From contig CAJINV010000003.1 in the NCBI GenBank assembly GCA_905178155.1, positions 11,929,426 to 11,993,425 on the forward strand: DNA of 64,000 nucleotides, written 5' to 3'. Source of the DNA: Amoebophrya sp. A120. Taxonomy: Eukaryota; Sar; Dinophyceae; Syndiniales; Amoebophryaceae. Position 1 is the stretch's first letter. Each line of letters starts with the position of its first letter. The notes below the pieces were generated by a model. It saw nothing but the letters and a program-made list of their open reading frames with translations. It was not told the origin of the DNA and made no database searches. Below are positions 24,501-34,689 of the stretch, one piece after another. The position numbers and the translations under genes were made by a program.

Positions 24501-25246
24501 TGACCGGGCTGCGCCCGGTTGATCTGGCGCAGAGCACGGAGGCTGGGTTTCCGAAGGGAATCGGGTTCGAGAAGGTAACAATGACCACAACCATGGAGGA
24601 CTGCTCTGCCCCGACCTGTGCTTTATCCGCTGGGAACATAATCTTCATGAAAAATCATGTGTGACTCGTCGGGAAAATGAAAAGTGACAGGTTACTAGTA
24701 GGGTGGTGGTGTAGTTCTAGTTGTTTCCTTATGAAGATTTGTTGCGAGGATGTCCTCGTAGTCAACATAGAATTTTTCTTTAGCCGAGGACTTTCTTGAT
24801 GCCCCATCATTGTAGTCATTGTTCTTGTTCTTCCGCGTCCGCCTCAACTACAGCCGCCACAGGCATCCAGAATCTTGCTTTTCTACTCCTTTTTCCCAGC
24901 ACATGTAAGTGCAACGGTACTCAGACAGATTTTTCTCCTGTTGCATACGCACGCACGATGAACAACAACCTGGGCAATTGGCAATCGGGCTACGATTCGT
25001 TGTACACTTGCAACGCGATGTATCCACAGGAAATTTTCCGTACAACGGGTGAAAATGCTGACACTGCATGACAAGACGTGCTGTGCTCAATCGCATTGCG
25101 CATGACAGGTTTTATTTTCCAGGTTGGCAAGAAATTTGTGATGTATTTTGCAGCATGTCCTGTACGGCAAAGTTGTAATGCATACGAAGGGCGAGAAAAT
25201 GTTGGACGGCTACGCCCCAGCCAACACCTGCTCCGCGAGCCGGTGA
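18524..25246 (+). CDS. Type II membrane protein with GH45/double-psi-barrel-like Cys-rich ectodomain
   Basis: The ATG at 18524 starts an acidic Tyr-rich cytosolic region (SSSRHQRYYEEDHE). Later exons give EDEEYGEDDYDGEDYED, a basic stretch, one membrane helix (GLAGLIIVGLIVAIIVVAT) and a Pro/Thr/Ala linker. Downstream Cys-rich exons include WFYKSYFMCTAADAPDDKKC, CQEAEKQTCSAM, MDELKCGQCAEL, TVQVFNT/VADHVDVYMAGGG, YADCMRACTDTVAQC, CKWSFNHDLHW and KVVACPASLVQLTG. Known GH45 endoglucanases share this order: a CxxCYEL strand, a T/NT strand, HFDLxIPGGGVG with the catalytic acid Asp, then CYWRFDWF and QCPAELV. The Asp of DHVD aligns with that acid; the N-terminal catalytic YWDCC motif was not found. 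The C-terminal exon (about 25156-25246) ends APANTCSASR. It may act in wall or theca remodelling (inference). That both halves form one gene is also inference. At least seven introners interrupt it. Confidence 0.6.
18737..19052. mobile_element. Introner candidate, duplication ACTAC
   Basis: ACTAC precedes it (18732-18736) and follows it (19053-19057). Removal joins YDDY to YDSAYLSHHVGAEHYPR. GTGCAAAAA near the left end pairs with TTTTTGCAC near the right end. GT-AG splicing here would give an Arg-run frame instead. Confidence 0.6.
19382..19636. mobile_element. Introner, duplication AGGAG
   Basis: AGGAG flanks it at 19377-19381 and 19637-19641. The left part carries GGGCCTGGAAAA and the right part TTTCCAGGCGC. 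Removal gives EWEDEEYGEDDYDG, continuing the acidic Tyr-rich pattern. One in-frame reading of the ends is GT-GA. Confidence 0.7.
19920..20192. mobile_element. Introner, GTGCACAAC family, duplication CCGAG
   Basis: Left end CTTATGGAAGTTCACAACTG, right end GTTGTTGTGCACTCTGATAAG, clearly inverted. CCGAG at 19915-19919 and 20193-20197. Exact removal gives SSPSPSTPSPTPAAATPTPA, the Pro/Thr linker. The splice ends are not GT-AG. Confidence 0.85.
22097..22418. mobile_element. Introner, C-tract family, duplication CGTGG
   Basis: 322 bp. The left end is TATTACAATGAAAAATGCCC then CCACGACCCC; the right end is GGGGTCGTGA then GGGCATTTTTCCTTATGATA. About 25 of 30 terminal bases pair. CGTGG at 22092-22096 and 22419-22423. 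Exact removal gives VQVFNTVADHVDVYMAGGG. Confidence 0.93.
22860..23101. mobile_element. Introner, GTGCACAAC family, duplication near CGCA
   Basis: Left end TATGAGAGTTCACATCTCCC, right end GGGGGAGTTGTGCACTCTCATT. Flanks TCGCA and GCGCA share four of five bases. Removal gives YEKHVSHSEFMDHLNSLPEK. Confidence 0.85.
23190..23481. mobile_element. Introner, C-tract family, duplication GGCCA
   Basis: 292 bp. Left end TATCAAAATGAAAAAATCCC, right end GGGAGATTTTTCCATACGATA. GGCCA at 23185-23189 and 23482-23486. Exact removal gives LDLDQAIAWGGGIRGGKTY; the ends can be read as GC-AG. Confidence 0.9.
23618..24332. mobile_element. Large introner (715 bp), duplication AATTC
   Basis: Left end ATATCACGTGCAAAATTTT, right end GAAGTTTTGCCAACGTGCAT. 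AATTC at 23613-23617 and 24333-24337. Removal gives GCSGSTEFCILDPSSCEHAF in frame. It is about twice as long as the others and carries a GC-rich core near 23960-24230 that may be a nested insertion. Confidence 0.8.
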
Positions 25247-26475
25247 GACCGACTTCAGGAGTTGGGAAGGAAGGAATTTCAGTATGCAGAGCACCACTTT
25301 TCCTTTTGATATAGGATTTACGCCCCCGTAGTTTTCTTCATTTTCCGCGTCAGTACAGCTTTTTCTCTATTGCAGCCGCTTTCCTGGTACTGCGACTGCC
25401 ATAACCGTTTTCTCTTTCATCTACTGTTTTGAACGTACTAAAATGAGCTGCAGTTGTGGTTTTGCAATGTACGGGCGGAAAAAAATATCACGAAGATTCA
25501 GTGAGATGACCACTCGTCTCAACGACCGGGTGGGAACGAAGTGCAAAACAACTGCTACATTCTTATACTTCCACTTTTTTGTAAAGCTCAGTGTAATTCT
25601 GCTTCTCTCTCTCTCTTTCAAATATCAAACTTCTTTTCGTACTTCTCATGCATAGAAATTGTGGTGCCTTTGCCTTATCATTAAAGAGGTTCATTCGGGC
25701 TTGTTCCCACCACAAATCAATAAAGTGTATCACTGGTCCACCAACAAGTTTTCCAAAAATTGCAGGGGACCACACGTGAAGTCGGCCTGTGCTTTATCTG
25801 TTACTTCTTAACTGCTTCTACATCAAATAAAATTAGAAAAAGCACTACTCAAAAAGCTTTTCTCCCTTCTGAATCGAACCAACTTCAAGTGCGTACTTCC
25901 CCACCGTGAATAAAAGAAGAGCAAACTCTTTCATTTTTCTAGCCTGTCAGTTGCATAACAAGAAAAAATGCGAACGTCGTTGTGGACGATAAGGCCTGCT
26001 GGAATGAAGAAATCAAACCAAGTCCGAAATAATTCTCGTTCGCGTGCTATTTTCGTCACCTCGCATTCGTAGGTAAGAATCCGAATCTTCTGTCGGGGCT
26101 GCTTGTTGGAAGTAGGCGAAGTCGTCGACTCGCAGTCGTTTTGTCGTCCTCGATTCGCAGCTTGGTACGCTTCCATCGCTCAAGAAAGTGTAGTCCGGCC
26201 GAATTGGAATTTATCATCGCAACAACAATGTTCATGTGCAGTTGTACGACAGAGCGCATAGTAAGAATTCGAGTATAAAGGAAGATTTTTGATGTTCGGC
26301 GCTAGAATGTAGTTGTCGCTGGTGGTTCCAGTGAAGCTACTACATCAGTGTTACTTGAAAAATGAGCAATCGCCCGGAAGTAGTACGAGGCTTTACTAGG
26401 ATGCCATCTTTGTGGAGTAAGTCGCTCCTGTAAGTAGTTCTACCTGTTTCGATATCTTCTCAGACGTTGATCATA
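25247..26475. other. No gene recognised
   Basis: Intergenic spacer. Pyrimidine-rich patches, for example near 25600-25620. No coding block supported on either strand. Confidence 0.5.
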
Positions 26476-27710
26476 ATGCCCGCTTTGTACGGAGCCGCGA
26501 CCGAGGACCTGTTGGCGCATGTGGCGCACAAAAACACGTTTCGGGCGGAAACCTACGTGGACTATTCCACCTGTCCTGGCTATGTTGGAACCGTTTTCAG
26601 GTGGGGGCAGTCGGCAAATGGAGATCGAGCTATGAGTTTGTATATGTATTGCGTATTATAAACTCAATTACAATACCGGGTTTTCACAGGATCACAATGT
26701 TTCAGAAGGAACCTCCGCTAGAAATTCTGAAGGTAGCAACTGATTGAACTCATCACTCTGTCATCCGCTATATCTATTTATGTGGCGATGAAGACGCCTT
26801 CCCTTCGGCAATGAGCGGCCTATCCCCGTCGTTCTTGTCTGTTCCCCATTTGACACAACCATACCGGCGCCAAGTTCTTTCACAAACCGAACAAGGAAGA
26901 CCGTTCTGTTTTCGTGAAAGCCGAGGAGAAGGTGGAAAAAGGAGCAGAAGCGCTGCGTTCCGGATTCGGAAAATTCTACATCCAGACCATGCCTAGTATG
27001 TTTTACCGCAAGAAAAGACGGTCTCGGTCTCATGATACTATGATTGTGAAAGTCCTCCTCGCTGACTGTAGCTTCGTTTTCTGTCATGTTTGGCATGAAC
27101 CTAAGGCAGAGTATTTGCCACGTGTTTTAATCATTTCTTGCTCATGACGCATCTTTACGGTTTTTTTCGCTTGCCTAGTTAAGAACTTCATGCAGAGCAA
27201 CAAGTTTGTGTTTGTCTTGCTAAGTGTCCGTTGTAAACAAAGGTTTGAGCAGCAGACCGAGATCGGTTTTTCCTTAGGATATTTTTCAGTCAGCCTGCAC
27301 CATTCTTGGCGGGCTTGTGCTCGGGTCCGGCGTACTTCAAGTCAGCGAGGGTGTGGCAAGGTATCTGGAGCGCAAGGCTGACGCGGGACGGCGAAGGTGG
27401 AGCGGCGATACGAACAGAAAGCCAATTCTATGAAAGTGCACAAGAATTGTTCTCCCTTGTTCTCATTTCTCATGTGAGACACCAAGTTTAGGACCAGATC
27501 CAGATCTAGTTGCTCCTGTTTTCTTACGACCCTTTTCTTGCCGCTAGTATGCATGACAAATTCCAGAAGCCGTCGAAACTGTGCTACTTCGTGGCACAGG
27601 AAAAACTTGTCATGCACGGTCTCCATGATAGCGGGGGTGAGTTTGTACTGCAATTGAGGAGGAGGGGAAGTTTTGCACGGTCATAAATTCCAAAGGGGCG
27701 CTACAATTGA
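26476..27710 (+). CDS. Small membrane protein, six exons
   Basis: The ATG at 26476 begins MPALYGAATEDLLAHVAHKN. Exons: 26476-26600, 26690-26732 (ITMFQKEPPLEILK), about 26852-26995 (GAKFFHKPNKEDRSVFVKAE to FYIQTMP), 27179-27207 (KNFMQSNKF), 27290-27428 and 27691-27710. Introns 1, 4 and 5 are clear GT-AG; intron 2 has a GT donor but no obvious AG acceptor. The last intron is an introner. Exon 5 holds the only strong hydrophobic stretch (CTILGGLVLGSGVLQVSEGV), followed by basic residues RRRW. After excision of the introner the protein ends NRKPIPKGRYN. It is probably a single-pass membrane protein of about 160 residues with the bulk of the chain before the helix. Family not recognised. Confidence 0.6.
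27429..27685. mobile_element. Introner, GTGCACAA family, duplication AATTC
   Basis: 257 bp. Left end TATGAAAGTGCACAAGAATT, right end AAGTTTTGCACGGTCATA. AATTC at 27424-27428 and 27686-27690. Exact removal changes the C-terminus from RKPIL-stop to RKPIPKGRYN-stop. Confidence 0.8.
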
Positions 27711-29680
27711 GGTGACGCGAGTCCTCGGCGGAGCATTTTAGTTATTCCGGATTTGAAGTACTGAGACTAACTTGCTCTTCGTTTTCCTCCGGCCACCGAG
27801 GAAGGATTTTGGGTTCTCAGGATCTTTTGACCAGGTGACCACGTAAGTAGTGCAACTGGGCGCTTGTTACCTACACATAATACATTCCGCACCAGTGCTT
27901 TGTACCGAAGTGATCAGTACGTCTACGTTTTTACTAGCACGACGCTTGTTGTGTGGAAGCGAAATTGGTTCTTGCCGCTCATATTGAAGCGAGCGCAACG
28001 CCACCTTTTCTGCGTGCTCCTCGTCCCATGAGGTGCATGACGAGGATGCCTTCATCACTCAGTCTTCAAACGGGTTCGGTCGTACTGCTTTATTGACGAA
28101 CTACACCGCACCTACGCTTGTCTTTGATTGTCTTTTGTGCGAAAGAACGGTATCGGAATCGGTTCGTGCATCCTCTGTCGTTTTTGCCGCCACCCTCGTT
28201 CTCGTGCGAAGTGTGTGTATGAACGTCAACATACAACAGGCCACCTCGTCGGCGAACCTCGGTAGAGAGAGACGATGCTTTCGGTCGCAATAGGCAAATC
28301 CTCTCCCTAGGTAAAAATATCGTGTGTCGTTCGTTGCAAAGGTGAAACGTAGGCTCTTGCATGATCTCGGAGCAGCACAAGCCTTGCAGTCCGGGTCCAG
28401 ACAAGAACTCCACAGCCTGCTTCGTTAATAAAAGCCTGTCTTTCGGTCCTGCTTAGTCGTCTTGCTCCTGTCGGTATAGCTCGTGCTGGTCACTGATTGC
28501 TTACCGCTTCCTCTTCCTCGGTGCGTGCATTGTGGTCGATTGAATACGTAAACGCCGCCGGTTTTCTGCCCCGACGACGTGCGGCAGGAGGGTGTCCTGG
28601 TGTTTCGTGCAATCCATATCTCGTTCGGAAAAGTTGGCGTGAAATCGAAGTTGGAGTTGGACATGCTGCAAACAAATAACCTGATTCATCGCAATTTACC
28701 CCATTCTACTTCCCCAGCTGCAAGTATAAGTTCGCCTTGTGCTAGCTTTTGTGGCCCCTTGGGATATCCTCCTTCACAAAGTCATTTTTTTCGCTTTACA
28801 ACCAAGACCAACAAATTTTAATAAAATCGAGTTTCTTGTCACAATTAAGGTCGTTTGATATTTTCGCTCCTCTCATATTCAGCATTAGTATTTTAACTAT
28901 TTTTCTCTCGCCAGCTTGAGTAGTACTTTTTTCATTCGCTTTACAACAAACATTTTCACAAAATTAATTTCTTTTCATCTTTCACTACAACTTTTTTCAT
29001 TTTTTTTGTATTACAACTTGCCATCCCAGCACTTCGTTCTTTATTTTTCCCCTTTTTCTGAATTTCTCAAACGAAGAACTAAAACCAAACGACCCCAATT
29101 TTTCCAACTTTAAAACAGCGAAAACGAATTCAGTTTCATAAAAAAGGTTCACTCGTACTTCTAAAACAACAAACATCATGTCACGTGGTGAGAAGCAGCG
29201 AGGCCGATCTAAACGGGCACGTCCGCGAAGACGGCTTGCCCAGGAGCAAAACACGGACAGGCTATCCTACACAAAAAATACACCCACATCAGAAAACTGA
29301 TGGATTTCTACACGCGTTTGCATAAAGAAAGATGTAAGTGCTAGCATTTCTTTCATGAGAATAAATGTAGACTTTGCTTTCCATGCGGAATCGGGATAAA
29401 TAAGCTGGCAAAAAATTGTCTTACATACTGAATAGCTGCACGGCAATAGATGATATTCCCCAAAGCTGAATTTTCTGGTCTGGGTGTGCTTTTCTTCGCG
29501 ACAAGGTTGACATTTTTCCGCTTCAGCACTTCTTGAGCCATTTTTGCAGGACGTGCAACTATCCAAGTATGCCGCACTTCGCTTGCTCGGAAGTAGATGC
29601 AACAATTGTACTAAAAATCGTCATTTTCACGACTTCCTTTTGAAATGAATTTTTCATCGCATACGTTTTACACAATACAG
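27711..29680. other. No gene recognised; AT-rich block
   Basis: About 2 kb of spacer. From about 28690 to 29130 the + strand is markedly T-rich with runs such as CATTTTTTTTGTA, unlike its surroundings. No ORF has convincing composition. It may include the upstream exon and promoter of the next gene. Confidence 0.45.
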
Positions 29681-31825
29681 GCGCGCCGCCGCGGCCGGCC
29701 GTGCAGAGGAGGCGCCAAAGCGGGCGGCATCGACGAGCTGCGCCCGCATGTCGTCGTGTCCCGCGGCCGGTTCGGTGGCGAAGAGAACTTGCTCGACACT
29801 GGTCGTGCTCCAGGCCTCCCCCGCGGGCGGCCCCTTGCCCGTGGATGGAGAGAAAAAGAAGAAGGGCAAAAAGAAGAGCGCCGCAAGAAAGAAGTCCACC
29901 CCCCGGGGCTCGGCGGCGCGGCTCGGCAGGCAAGGTATGAAAATTCACAACTTGTCTCTCATCTCCGTGTCATTTGTACTCGTGTACGACCTTCCGAAAA
30001 TTACTTACGCAGGGGCTAGCATGTACAACGCAGTGTCTGCGTCACAAATTTGAAGGGGGATAGTTGTAGTACGGTTTGGACTTCCGCTCACGGTTTTGTC
30101 ATCCAAAAAGTGCCAAATAGCAAAAGGGCACTTGGTATCTATTTCTATGTCAGATGAGGGGGGGGGGAGTTGTGCATTGGCATACGGGAGCGGGATGACA
30201 TTTTGAACGGTTTCGACCTGGAGCCAGACGAGGAGGAAGTCCGCGCTCAGCACTTTCACGCCCGGGCCGTTTATGCATTGCAATATGTTTGGGTCTGGAT
30301 TTGTGATGCGAGATTTGTGTGACAGCAAGATGTGTGATGCGTGAAAGTGACTGGGTAAGATTTTTTGTCATGCTGAATGTATGTTTGCGATGATCTGGTA
30401 ACCAAAGCGTGTGCAGCGCATTGAGCCACGAAAAACAGCTCATCGCACTTTTATGCCGAAGAAGCGGCCGCCCTGCAATTTTCATGTGGGTATCTTCAGC
30501 AACACAAACTTGTTCCACGCCCAGACATAGTTGGATTCAATAACATGCGACCCCGAGCAAAACGCTCGAGCGAGGCTGTTTTGCCTGGGGACGAAGGGGG
30601 TCGGCGCTCGAGCCTACGAGAGGCAGAAGCGGGAGCGGAGTTTCTGGAAAAAAAACATGTGGTGACTGAAAAACCGATTGAATTGGTGCCCAAAAAGAAG
30701 GAGGTCCGCATACAGGACTTCCACGCCCCCGGCACGCCACCCGAAACGAACCTCCCTTCCGAGGGTGCGGAAAAATCGACCCAGCCGGAGAAGGCCGCGG
30801 AAGCGAAATCAGCGGAGGCTGGCCCGGCTGCTTTGTTCGGGGACGAAGCGGGTCGCAGTTCGAGCCTGGGAGAGGCAGAGCCGGCGGGAGCGGAGTTCCT
30901 GGAAAAAAAACCTGCGTCGACCGGTTTGTCGACCGAAAAACCGGTCGAGTTGGTGCCGGCCAAGGAGGATGTTCGGGTGCAGGACTTCCACGCCCCCGGC
31001 ACGCCACTCGAAACGAACCTCCCTTCCGAGGGTGCGGAAAAATCGACCCAGCCGGAGAAGGCCGCGGAAGCGAAATCAGCGGAGGCTGGCCCGGCTGCTT
31101 TGCCCGGGGACGAAGCGGGTCGCAGCTCGGGCCAGGGGGAGGCTGAGCCGGTGGGAGCGGAGTTCCTGGAAAAAAAACCTGCGTCGAGGTCGACCGAAAA
31201 ACCGACTGAATTGGTTGCCGAAAAGGAAGAGGTCCCCCGCACCCAGGACTTGCACGCCCCCGGCATGCGACCCGGAACAAACCCCGCGGGCGAGGGTGCG
31301 GAGAAATCGACAATGCCTCGGGAGGCCGGAGAAACGGAGACAGCGGAGGCTGGCCCGGCTGCTTTGTCTGGACACGAGGGGGCTCACAGTATGCGAGGGA
31401 GAGTTGCTAGCATAGCATGTTCACGATCACATCCGCTGTGAAGCGGCAGCGCAATTTAATCTTTCGGTTTTTCTTTTTGGCACACTCATAATTATCTGCA
31501 ATTCCGCTTTGCAACTTCACGCTCACCGCTGTTTGTTTTTTTGCATGGACTTCTGTTTTTCGTTTTGGCGCAAATGTGGCGAAAACGTGCGGAGAGTAGC
31601 TGCGTGGATGCTATGCTAATAATTTTCGGTGTGACTCCGTGCTCAAGCTTGGGAGAGGCAGAGCAGCTACCCCATTACAAACCGCCCTTGGCTTGGTCAC
31701 GATTGTCATCTACTTTGGATATCTCTCGGGCGATCATTCTCGGACTGAGCGTGAGGTTATTTGTTATTACATCACGGCGTACTAGCCGACTCTGTTTTGG
31801 CTGCAACGTGAATCTTCACTCATGA
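29681..31825 (+). CDS. Acidic protein with about 87-residue tandem repeats
   Basis: The first placed exon (29681-29935, after the acceptor TACAG) reads most plausibly as a Lys-rich segment (VDGEKKKKGKKKSAARKKST). After an introner it continues ERDDILNGFDLEPDEEEVRA to FHARAV (to about 30271). A second introner leads to 30545-31388, MRPRAKRSSEAVLPGDEGGR, which holds three tandem units. A further intron (about 31389-31645) splits a fourth unit; the frame resumes SSLGEAEQLPHYKPPLAWSR and ends CFGCNVNLHS with TGA at 31823. The composition (Glu, Ala, Pro, Ser) suggests a disordered scaffold or surface protein. The 5' exon is not found, and the frame of the first exon is uncertain because an Arg-rich alternative is also open. 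Confidence 0.55.
29936..30184. mobile_element. Introner, GTGCACAAC family
   Basis: 249 bp. Left end TATGAAAATTCACAACTTG, right end GGGGAGTTGTGCATTGGCATA. It separates two coding blocks. A clean duplication was not seen; a GT-AC reading of the ends keeps frame. Confidence 0.75.
30272..30544. mobile_element. Introner-like intron, GGGTCTGG family
   Basis: Left end TATGCATTGCAATATGTTTG then GGTCTGG; right end GCCCAGACATAGTTGGATTC then AATAAC. Removal joins FHARAV to MRPRAK. The flanking repeat is only ATGC. Confidence 0.6.
30587..31672 (+). repeat. Tandem coding repeat, 255-267 bp units
   Basis: Units begin near 30587 (GDEGGRRSS), 30840 (GDEAGRSSS), 31107 (GDEAGRSSG) and 31371 (GHEGAHS). Shared blocks are GAEFLEKK, TEKPxELV, QDFHAPGTP, GAEKSTQPEKAAEAKSAEAG and PAAL. 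Units 1 and 2 are nearly identical over the last third at DNA level, so recent exchange is likely. Confidence 0.9.
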
Positions 31826-32149
31826 TTTCGATCCAAACGAGCACAAAAAGCAAAGACATATCGAATTAGTGACGAGTCAAAGGCGGCTTTGATTGCGATA
31901 CAGCATTGGAACGGAATTTTTGTTATCTCCCGAAGCTGCAGCAAAGGCGTCCCCTTTTCAGAAAAAGTGAAATTTTGCACTGCGTGGCTCTTGAAGATGT
32001 TAATTGAGGTATATTAAACAAAGAGTGGCTCGCTAGCCGAACGCCGTCGTATTGCGATTGTGATAGTAAAAGTATTTCTCTTTCTGGAGTGGGGACTTCT
32101 ACTTTTTCTACTGTGATGCGTGCAATCTTATCAATTGCCTGCGCGGTTG

Positions 32150-32250
32150 CAGCACGATATCAGCGCGCAAACACTTCTACCCAGACCGGAAATCGCATTT
32201 GTGCGACGGTACTGTACAACTCGCGGAAGAAGTGGATGTTGAAGAATAAG
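32150..32250. repeat. Repeat block X, copy 1
   Basis: About 100 bp beginning GCGCAAACACTTCTACCCAG. Related to 33600-33700 and 34230-34340. Copy 2 can be read as RKHFYPDDQKPHQCNGTVQL, so the block may derive from a coding exon. Confidence 0.75.
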
Positions 32251-32459
32251 CATTTACATTTACTTAGATACGTGTCATTGTATGTAGTGAGGTCACCGAA
32301 CGGTTCTAACCAGGGAGTTTTTTTGACACCCAGCCAGCAAAACGACCGTCAGTTTTCAAGCGGGCGGGAGTGTTTTTTGACGAAAAAGATTTTCAGTTAT
32401 CAAGCGGCCGGGGCTTTGCCGTCAAACAAGCCCGGTCGAAAACTATCGATTCGCACTTG

Positions 32460-33050
32460 ATAAAACGACGCCGGGGAGCCGGCAAAAGGGGCGCCCTTCT
32501 GAGGCGCCCGCCGCCTTGATTTCTGGCGATTTGGGGCGCCCAAAAAGGGGCGCGCAGAAAACGCGCCCAAAATCAGAACAGCGAAACAGCATGGCACGGC
32601 CGCGATTTGGGAGTATTTTGGGCGGCCGCGAAAGCGGCCGCCTTTTCGCCGGTTTGGGAGCCTGGGAAGCTTTGCAAAAAGCGCCGGCGTGAAAAATAAA
32701 AACGCGAAAAATAAAAAGCGCGCCAGACGCGCAAAGCCAATCCGCATGCTATGGGGCCGGTTTTTCTTCGCTTTGTGGGCGCCCCCCGTGGCACCCAGAT
32801 CGGCCCCATAGCATCGGGGCTGGCTTTCGAAAAGGAATTTTGGAAATGTGCCAAAATTTGCGACGTTTCCCAAGTGGCCGCCCTACCGTGCGGCATAACG
32901 TTACTCACGGTGGTATGCCGAGCCCATAAAAAGCAAAGCCGCGGCCAAGGCGGCGGTCGGCAAAAAAACACCCACGACCTCACTACCCCCGCCCCGGCGG
33001 CTATATTTGGTATTTTGTTTTTGAGGGAATTGCCCGAGCGGGGGTAGCTA
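32460..33050. repeat. GC-rich dispersed repeat R, copy 1
   Basis: About 590 bp, ending GGCGGCTATATTTGGTAT. Homologous in block order to 34690-35300 and 39705-40280: GGCGCCCAAAAA, an A-rich stretch of AAAAAT and GCG, CATAGCATCGGGGCT, CCAAAATTTGCG and GCGGCCAAGGCGGCGG. No convincing gene product. Probably a non-autonomous element. Confidence 0.85.
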
Positions 33051-33059
33051 TGTATAGCG

Positions 33060-33740
33060 GGACAGGAGTGCACGCACTTGTATTTACCGCGTTTGTTCGT
33101 CATGCACTTCGCTTCCACTTGAGGACCCCAACGCACACTGGCAGGAAACAAACCGGGATTTGAGTAAATTGCATGTCATCGGGGACGAGATCATAAGTCT
33201 GCCGTCCTCACTCTCGTTGCTTGTAGCAATGGTCCCCATAATGTCCTCTTATTCTACGATGTCGCTTTGACACTCTTGAGCGTTTTTTGTCCGCGACCCC
33301 CAGAGACGTGGGGAGACAAACCCACTGCAGCATGCATGTGCTGTGTTTGTCTTCTGGTCTGCTTTTTTCGTTGATAAATATCATTTTTCTTTTGTTGCGC
33401 TGCTGCGCAAGTAAAAGTATGGCGAAGACCCGTAAAAAAAAGTTCCATGTGGCCATCCGCTTCGTTTGCGAAGGCACAGTGTACCGTATGCGTGCTTGTA
33501 TGGGTAGAATTTTTGAATTTCGATTCTAGGTCAGATACTCGGGCCGCTTTCAGTTGAGGAAGTTCAAGCATTGCGGGCTAATGGACAGGTGCAGGTGGCG
33601 TCTCCGCATGATGATATCACAGCGCAAGCACTTCTACCCAGACGACCAGAAACCGCATCAGTGCAACGGCACTGTACAACTCGCGGAAGTGGATGAAGAT
33701 TAAACATGGAAGTGGACACGATGAATCCACCCCTTGCATT
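33060..33740. repeat. Repeat block Y plus X, copy 2
   Basis: Contains TGAGTAAATTGCATGTCATC near 33160, which recurs as TGAGTAATTTGGATGTCATT near 33810, then continues through block X at 33600-33700. It may hold remnants of a coding exon (LEDPNAHWQETNRDLSKLHV), now broken. Confidence 0.7.
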
Positions 33741-34350
33741 GACCGCGTTGTTTCGTTATGCACTTGAGGGCGCCAAGGCCAACGCACGCTAATAGGACAC
33801 TGATCGGGATTTGAGTAATTTGGATGTCATTGAGGACAAGATCATGAGTCTGCGCGTTTTAAGTACTGTGGCTCTCGCCATATTAGCCCTCGTGTGCGCA
33901 TAGACTTACTCTACGACATAGCTTTGACCCGTTTGAGCATCCGCTGACCGCGACTTCTAGATAAGTAGTCAGAGAAACTACAGTACACTGTGTGTACCTT
34001 ATGGTCTGCTTGTTTCGTCTTGCTGCGCAAGGGCAAGTATGACGTCTTGCCAAGTATGACAAGTGCTCTGTTGTATCATCTGTGTCGCCTGCTAAGGTGC
34101 AGCGTGCCGTCTGCGTCCTTGCATGGGTAGAGTTGTTGACTTTTGATTGCAGCCGTGGTCAGGACCAAGTCTCTGCCGAATCTACCAGGAGGATTGCCCC
34201 AACAACAAAATCATTTTGCTGGTTATGGACATATCACCGCGAAGACACCTCTACCTAGGCCAGAAATCGCATGAGTGCGCCTAATCTACACAACCAGCGA
34301 AAAGTCAAAATGTTGATGAAGATATAACATTAAGCATTTATTGTGTCCGT
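33740..34350. repeat. Repeat block Y plus X, copy 3 (diverged)
   Basis: A tandem, more diverged copy of 33060-33740 at about 640-bp spacing, ending in block X at 34230-34340 (AAGACACCTCTACCTAGGCC). Confidence 0.7.
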
Positions 34351-34689
34351 ATTGAGACAGTACTCACTGTGGATGTGGATTGTGGAACAACGGGAAAAAA
34401 TTGGGCGAGCAGGGAAGATTATGTAAGGTACGACCGGAAGAAACGTTTTTTCATGAGTTTTCATAGTGCGCTCCCGCTTCGTGACGTCATGCTGCAGATC
34501 ATGATTATGCTCAGTATGATGTCCTGGTTTCGAGTATATTTGTATGTAGTGAGATCACCGAGCTGCTCTAGCCGGGCAGTTTTTTTTTGCAATGAAGGCC
34601 ATTTACATGAAAAAACCCGAGCGGTCTAGCCTGTTTGACTTTGCTTTCAGGGAGGTCCATTGCTAAGGGAGGTCCATTGCTCACCGCCC

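Noticed and set aside
30496-31313. Two minus-strand ORFs of about 256 codons
   Set aside because: Antisense readings of the 87-residue tandem repeat. The + strand reading keeps conserved blocks across units and continues past the intron.
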